Below, one piece after another: positions 58,290 to 64,000 of a DNA stretch of 64,000 nucleotides (position 1 is its first letter; every line of letters starts with the position of its first letter). A program made the position numbers and the translations under genes. A model generated the notes under the pieces. That model had not been told where the DNA came from and searched no databases. It saw nothing but the letters and a program-made list of their open reading frames with translations. The stretch is from positions 15,086,764-15,150,763 of the forward strand of contig CM034310.1 in NCBI GenBank assembly GCA_019925795.1, given 5' to 3'. The DNA comes from Dendrobium chrysotoxum. Lineage: Eukaryota > Streptophyta > Magnoliopsida > Asparagales > Orchidaceae.

Positions 58290-60480
58290 ACTCTCCCCTC
58301 CCTAGAAACATTTCATCCTCGACATTTCAAATTTAGATCTTAGATCAAAAAAATAGGTCAGGATACAACATTCTCATCTCAGATCTCTTTTTCTAAGTAG
58401 CTTATGTTTTAATTTTTCTGTTGAACTTTAACCATTGGAATCTATTTACTTCTTAACTATCAAACATCATAGGCTAGAATCCTCTCCGGTTCTTCCTTGT
58501 AGCTAAAATTTGAATATATCTCATTGTGTTCAGCCGATATTCTATTTTCAGAATCAGATACCCATTTTCTTAGAAATGACACATGAAATATATTATGAAT
58601 CTCAAATATATGATCAAGAAACTGTAACCTGTAGGTAGACTTTCCAATTCTTTCAACCACTTTAAAGGGTCCAATATACCATAGACTCAACTTTCCTTCC
58701 TTACCAAACCCGCTGATGCCTTTCATTGGCATTAACTTCATATATACAAAATCTCCTACCTGAAACTCTATAGCATGATATTTAGCATCAAAATGCTATT
58801 TATGCATGTCTTGTATAACTTTCAACCTATCTATGATTAAATAGATCTTTTTAGTAGCATCATCTACTAAGGCTATCCCAATTAATGGTCTTTCGCCCAC
58901 CTCTATCCAAGATAGTGGTGTACTATAGTTCATATCATACAAAGCTTTATATAGAGTCATACTTATACTTGACTAAAAACTATTATTGTAAGCAAACTCG
59001 ATCAAAGCAATATATGGTCTTCCCAACTACCACCAAAATCCAAATCATACAACCTTAAAAGATCTTCCAGTACATGTATAGTCCTCTCAAACTATCTATC
59101 AGTCTGAGGATGAAAAGTCATACTGAAATGTAGTTTAGTACCCAAACCTTTGCTAAATCACCCTCCATAGGCTAAACATAAATCTTCCATCTTTGTTAGA
59201 TATTATAAACTTTGGTATCTTATGTAATATGATAATCATGCACATATACCTATTCCAACTTATCTACAGAATCACTATTGAATCAGAATAAAATGAATAG
59301 ACTTCATCAAATGATCAACTATGATCCAATGGCATTATGTCTCTCTCTAGACCTAGGAAACCCATAGCAAAAGCCATGGTCACCTCTTTTCATTTCCAGT
59401 CTAAAATGGGAAATTGCTGTAAAAAAAATCCTAGTCATTGATACTCTTTGTCTTCACTAACTAACAGGCTTCACACTTTAAAAGAAAATTTACAACATCC
59501 TTTTTCAATCCAAGCTACCAAAACATATCTTTTAAATCACTATATATTTTACTATTTCTTGAGTGAATAGTGTAGCCTAAATAGTGAGCCTCATGCAGAA
59601 TATCCCGTCTCAGATCTCCAAAAATAGTGGCTGATAATACATTCTTACAAAAATTAATTCCAAAATCATACACTCATTATTTTGATTTCTTACCAGATAT
59701 AATATGATAAATCAACTTTGAATATTCTGCATCTAACTTCTAAGCTCCCTAAATCTTTTCTTACAAAGTAAGATGAATAATTATATAAGTCAATATACTA
59801 GAATCTCAATAAGCAGAAGAAATCACCTCTAACTGTAATCTCTCCATATCTCATATTAGAGATTCATCAGAAGTAAGATGAATATATGAAAATCTAAATG
59901 ACTTCCTGCTCAGAGCATCTACTACCATATTAGCCTTGTCAGGCTATAATGAATAGTCAAATCATAATCACTAATCAACTCTAGTCATCTCCTTTGCCTC
60001 TAATTTAGCTCCTTCTGATTAAATATGCACTTTAAACTCTGATGATCAATAACAATATCACACTTGACACTGTATAGATAATATCCCTAAATTTTTAGAG
60101 CAAAAACCATAATAGTAAGTTCCATATCACGTGTTAGATTTTTTCTCGCATGTGTTTCCAATATCTTGAGGCATAAGCTATCACCTTTTCGTGTTGCATC
60201 AATACAAATCTAGACCTTTCAATGAAGCATCACTAAACTCCTGAAATCCTTTTGTACTAGATAGAAGAGTAAAAATTAGAGCAGAAGTTAAATAATCCTT
60301 TAGTCTCTGAAAACTCTCCTCATATTCAGGTATCCAAACAAAAGATACTAACTTTTGAGTCAGTCTTTTAGATGTATAAAAATCTAAGAAAACTCTCTCA
60401 AAAACTTTCTATAATATCCAGCTATACCTAAGAAACTACATTCCTCAAACATAGTAGTTGGCCTCAACCACTAAGTAACT
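58290..60480 (-). pseudogene. Decayed Ty3/gypsy pol (reverse transcriptase to integrase)
   Basis: On the minus strand, reverse-transcriptase end text (ECSFLGIAGYYRKFLREFS near 60440) is followed by RNase H and integrase remnants and then a clean integrase C-terminus with the GPY/F module (58460-58741: LWYIGPFKVVERIGKSTYRL, IHNIFHVSFLRKW, EEPERIL). After this comes the CRG*NVSREGRVVT-type end and purine tract before the LTR at 58289. This order is typical of plant chromovirus-like gypsy elements. Stops and shifts are everywhere. Confidence 0.83.
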
Positions 60481-60489
60481 ACTAAAAGA

Positions 60490-61551
60490 TTTGAAGTCTA
60501 TACAAAGAGATCCTTACCTTTGGGAAACCTTGTGAACCCTTCACAATTTCCACTTGCAAGATCTAACAATTCTCACTTCCAAACACTCTCCCAAAACACA
60601 CTCTCTTTCACTCTTTAGAAGAAATTCGTAGAAAGAGTTCATAGGCTTTCAATTTTTAGGACCCTTATATACAAAGGATAAGAAAAACAGTCCTAAAACT
60701 AAAAATTTCAAGTTTGATGGATTTGGATCATACAGTACAATCATTACTTGTATGTATAAATAGTTTAAAAAGTGTTGTACTATATTGTATGAACTTAATT
60801 TTGTACTCTAATCAGTGTCTCTACGAACCCATATCGTACAGTACGATCAGTTCAAAAAATGAACTCTTCATCTGTACGATCATGTATGAACCTTATTTCA
60901 TACTCTAATCGGTGTATGTACGAACCCACTTCGTATTGTATGATCTGTCCAAAAATAAATGAGATCTTACAGGACGGACTGGACGAACCTGATTTCATAC
61001 TCTAATTAGTGTCCAGGATGAACCCACTTCGTATAGTACGATCTGTCCAAAAATAAACTAGATCTTACGGGATGAACTGGTATGAACCCAATTTCATACA
61101 CTAATTTGCATCTGTGACAAATGTATTTGTTATAGTAAGAAATGTTCAAGAAAAATTACTAAGTCCTAATTTTAATGATTCAATTTTTTTAGTTGAAACA
61201 TAGTTAAATCATCCCGTACAATTACAAATTGTATAGTATGATTACTTTTAAAAATTAAAAGTTTTATCTCACTCCCCAGTATGTGTGTGTACGATTACCT
61301 AATTACAATCACACTCTCTCAGACTCAAGAAAAATAAAAAGTACATACTTCAATTACAATAAACCCTAATCTAATCTGTCTTGAAGTCTTTAGCAATCTG
61401 AAGTGTGATTTTCTTGAAAATGTTAGTACACACAAACAACACAAATAATATTTCCAATAAATGTTAGGAGAAACAGTAGTCAACATAATATTATTTTGGA
61501 ATCATAAAAAACACACATGATATAAAAACATAGTTATGAAAACTAAGTTGC
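60490..61551 (-). repeat. Inverted, truncated copia LTR
   Basis: Read on the minus strand it starts TGTTGCAACTTAG at 61551. It then has the same landmarks as the LTR at 40493-42013 (TTGAGTCTGAG, GTGATTGTAATTAGGTAA, GTACGA-type units, GAGAGTGTGTTTTGGGAGA), so it is the same family but older. It is cut off near 60490, before the 40-bp repeat array, where gypsy pol begins. It abuts copia RT coding text at 61552. Confidence 0.85.
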
Positions 61552-63050
61552 AACACCAACTAGTGTAGATCAAGCTCTAAATGATGAATCCCGGATCTTA
61601 GTCATGCAAGAAGAGATGAATCAATTTGTTAGAAATGTTGTATGGGAGTTAGTTAGTATTCCCAAGGATCAAAGTGTAGTTGGCATTAAATGGGTTTTAA
61701 GAATAAGTTGAATGGGACTTGGGCAGTGATTAGAAATAAAGTAAGGTTAGTAGCGAAGGGGTATAGTCAGATTGAGAGTATTGATCTTGAGGAAATTTTT
61801 GCAAGTCATAAGAGTTTTGCTTGCATTTGCATGTTTTAGAAGCTTCAAGTTATACCAAATGGATGTCAGGAGTGCATTTTTAAATGGTGTTATAAAAAGA
61901 GGATGTGTATATTGAATAACCCTGAGGCTTTAAGAATTCTTCATTTCCACATCATGTTAAAAAACATAAGAAAATATTATATGGGTTGAAACAAGCATGT
62001 AGGGCATGGTACGATAAGCTCAACAACTTTCTTTTGAAAAAAAAAAATTCAATGGTTGTGTAAACACCACCTTATTTTTTATGAAAGTTGGACATGACAT
62101 ACTTATAGTCTAAATTTATATTGATGATATACTATTTGGATTCACCAATAAAAATCTATGTAATGAATTTTTTGCTTTTATGAGTAAGGAGTTTGAAATG
62201 AGCATAATGGGCTAGCTAACTTATTTTTTTAGGTTTAGTATAAAAAAAAGAGAAGATGATTCCTTCCTTAGCCAGATAAAAAATATTAAAGGAATCTTAA
62301 AGAAATTTTTTATGGAAGGTTCTAAAAATTTAAAAACATTAATGAGTCCATCCATCCAGGTAGATAAGGAGTAAAATCAGTTGATCAAAAGAAATATACA
62401 GGGATTATAGGATCACTACATTACTTGACTGCTAATAGATTAAATATCATGTTTAGTGTCTATTTATGTGCTAAGTTCAAAGCTAATCCCAAGGAGTCTC
62501 ATATGATTGATGCTAAAAGAATCCTAAGATATTTGATAGGCACCCAAAACTTGGGCATCCTATACTTTAGTAGTAGCTCCTTATTTAAACTTCTAGGATA
62601 TTCATATTCAAATTTTTCTAGGTATAGAATAGTTAAGAAAAATAAATCTGTAACTTATCAATTCATAGGACAATCTTTAATTTCTTAGTCTAGTAGAAAA
62701 TAAAATTTTGAAGTCCTATCCAACGCTAAAGTAAAATATATAGTTATAGGAAGCTATGTTGCCCAAGTCTTATGGCTAAAGCAATGTATCCTTAATTTTG
62801 AACTACTTGTAGGCACAATGCCTATCATGTGTGAGAATACTAGTGCAATTTACATCTATAAAAATGTAATTCCAACATTCACATACTAAACACATAGATA
62901 TTATGTATCATTTTATTAGGGTTCATGTAGCCAAGGGTGATGTAAAACTTTTGCATGTTGATACAAAAAATTAATTGGAAGATATCTTTACCAAACCACT
63001 TAGTTTTGACACATTAAATACTCTTAGGACTAGAGTAGGTGTTAACTGAT
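61552..63050 (+). pseudogene. Truncated copia pol (reverse transcriptase and RNase H)
   Basis: The text starts in the reverse transcriptase (ILVMQEEMNQFVRNVVWELV at about 61590) and keeps the catalytic YIDDILFG (about 62116). It continues through RNase H (62425-62688, IMFSVYLCAKFKANPKESH; FTKPL-type end near 62990). Numerous frameshifts are present. The 5' part is missing, cut at the inverted LTR. It is related to, but clearly diverged from, the copia at 27725-42013 and has no extra env-like ORF. Confidence 0.85.
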
Positions 63051-63419
63051 AGGATAACTAGAGTAATGGAATGTTATGGTGAGATTATTTTTCTTGTTGT
63101 TTTCGTTATATTTATGTTATGTATTTGTGTTTATTCTGTATTATTATATTTAGTTCTCCATTTTGGTGATGATAAAAGGGGGAGTAAGGAGTCTGTTAGT
63201 TGTACTGGTTTATTTTCATTAGTACAATTTATGTTATTTATTTTTCGTTTAATTTATGTTATTTGCTCATTAAAAATAAAATTTAAAAATATTAATTAAA
63301 AAAAGATTTTCCTCCTATTTTTAAAGGAATCACTTAGTAAGGGGGAGAGCATAGTAGAAAATTAAAATTAACTTATAATTTCATCCAATAGTATTTGTCA
63401 TTATCAGAAAGGGGAAGAA
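63051..63419 (+). other. 3' non-coding region with polypurine tracts of the right-edge copia
   Basis: Purine tracts AAAAGGGGGAGTAAGG (about 63175), TAAGGGGGAGAG (about 63337) and AAAGGGGAAGAA (63408-63419) repeat the pattern seen at 40198-40492. The ORF at 63039-63299 is hydrophobic low-complexity text without a family. Confidence 0.7.
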
Positions 63420-64000
63420 TGTTATGATTTATGAACCCAACCTTATGTTTAGATGGTTACAAATATTATTGGATGATTATTTAGTTTTTACTGTTTTATA
63501 TACAACATTTTTTTTATGCATCACTAACATTTCAGGTTCAACATACATAAAGCATCATTAGAGATTCAGATCTCATGAAAGTATTATATAGGTTAGACTC
63601 TTTGAAAGGGTCTGTAATTTTATTTTCGCTTGAGTCAATGTATGTAAAAAGTGTGTGTTAGCTTAGCAATCATGCAAACACATATAAGGGGGAGTGAAAA
63701 ATAAATATATTAATTTTTTTTGTTAATCATACTGTATGATCCAAATCATGCTATACGATCCAAATCGTACTATACGATCAGTTCAAACAAAATTTAATTA
63801 AAATATTTAATTTAAATGAGAAAACTAAATTTGAGTTATAATTAATCGCGCAATATGAATATCACATCACTTAAAATAGGCAAATTTAAAATTTAAAAAT
63901 TGAACTATTCATACTATACAAACATATTCACTATGTATGAGCTTTTATAATATTTCTTAAGATAAGTCAGGTAATTAAGGAATCAAATTGGATATGAATT
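63420..64000 (+). repeat. 3' LTR of the right-edge copia (start; runs off the window)
   Basis: It starts TGTTATGATTTATGAACCC right after the polypurine tract. The layout resembles the other copia LTR (TTGAGTC, AAGGGGGAGTGAAAAATAAA, then CGTACTATACGATC-type motifs), but the sequence is a different family. The end is outside the window. Confidence 0.8.

Noticed and set aside
63039..63299. Hydrophobic 86-codon ORF as a possible envelope-like membrane protein of the right-edge copia
   Set aside because: It covers the polypurine tract and AT-rich non-coding region, and its hydrophobicity follows from T-rich codons.

Overview
This is nuclear DNA from a seed plant, most likely a flowering plant. 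The only intact host gene is a plant V-type H+-ATPase subunit a with clean GT-AG introns. Everything else is a dense, nested layer of plant transposable elements: Ty1/copia elements with a Sirevirus-like layout, Ty3/gypsy relics, RTE-type LINEs, hAT and fold-back MITE-type elements, and giant solo LTRs. Nothing bacterial or organellar was seen. The species cannot be named from this window.

Host gene. The minus strand from about 51.73 kb to the left edge is the 5' part of a V-ATPase subunit a gene, closest to the VHA-a1 type. Exon 1 is at 51430-51570, exon 2 at 19307-19351, exon 3 at 4513-4641 and exon 4 at 4328-4435. All junctions are phase 0, and the peptides join in the family order. Intron 1 is about 32.1 kb, intron 2 about 14.7 kb and intron 3 only 77 bp. 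Later exons lie left of the window. So nearly all of 1-51.4 kb is intron filled with transposons.

Layout. 1-2711 is the end of a giant LTR ('LTR-X', copy 1), followed by a LINE 3' fragment. Intron 2 holds a 4.27-kb non-autonomous LTR retrotransposon that carries a spliced, decayed PDS5-like (cohesin cofactor) sequence, and LTR-X copy 2 (5.05-kb solo LTR, reverse, 5-bp TSD). It also holds a gypsy gag relic. Intron 1 holds LTR-X copy 3 (6.2-kb solo LTR, 5-bp TSD). It also holds a nest: a minus-strand RTE LINE was split by a hAT element and, at its tail, by a 14.3-kb copia element. A nearly intact plus-strand RTE LINE sits inside that copia element's pol. 45.8-51.4 kb is older intron with LINE and MITE remains.

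Right of the promoter (about 51.77 kb) come a GGGGCTGTTTGG-type element, a hAT end, a fold-back MITE, two gypsy LTRs facing each other, a decayed minus-strand gypsy pol, an inverted copia LTR, and a truncated plus-strand copia element that runs off the right edge.

Most notable points are the retrotransposon-borne PDS5 copy and the three copies of a giant LTR without coding DNA. A TAATTA-rich plus CTTCG-rich module is shared by otherwise different elements. A GTACGA-type motif clusters both in the copia LTRs and in front of its extra env-like ORF.
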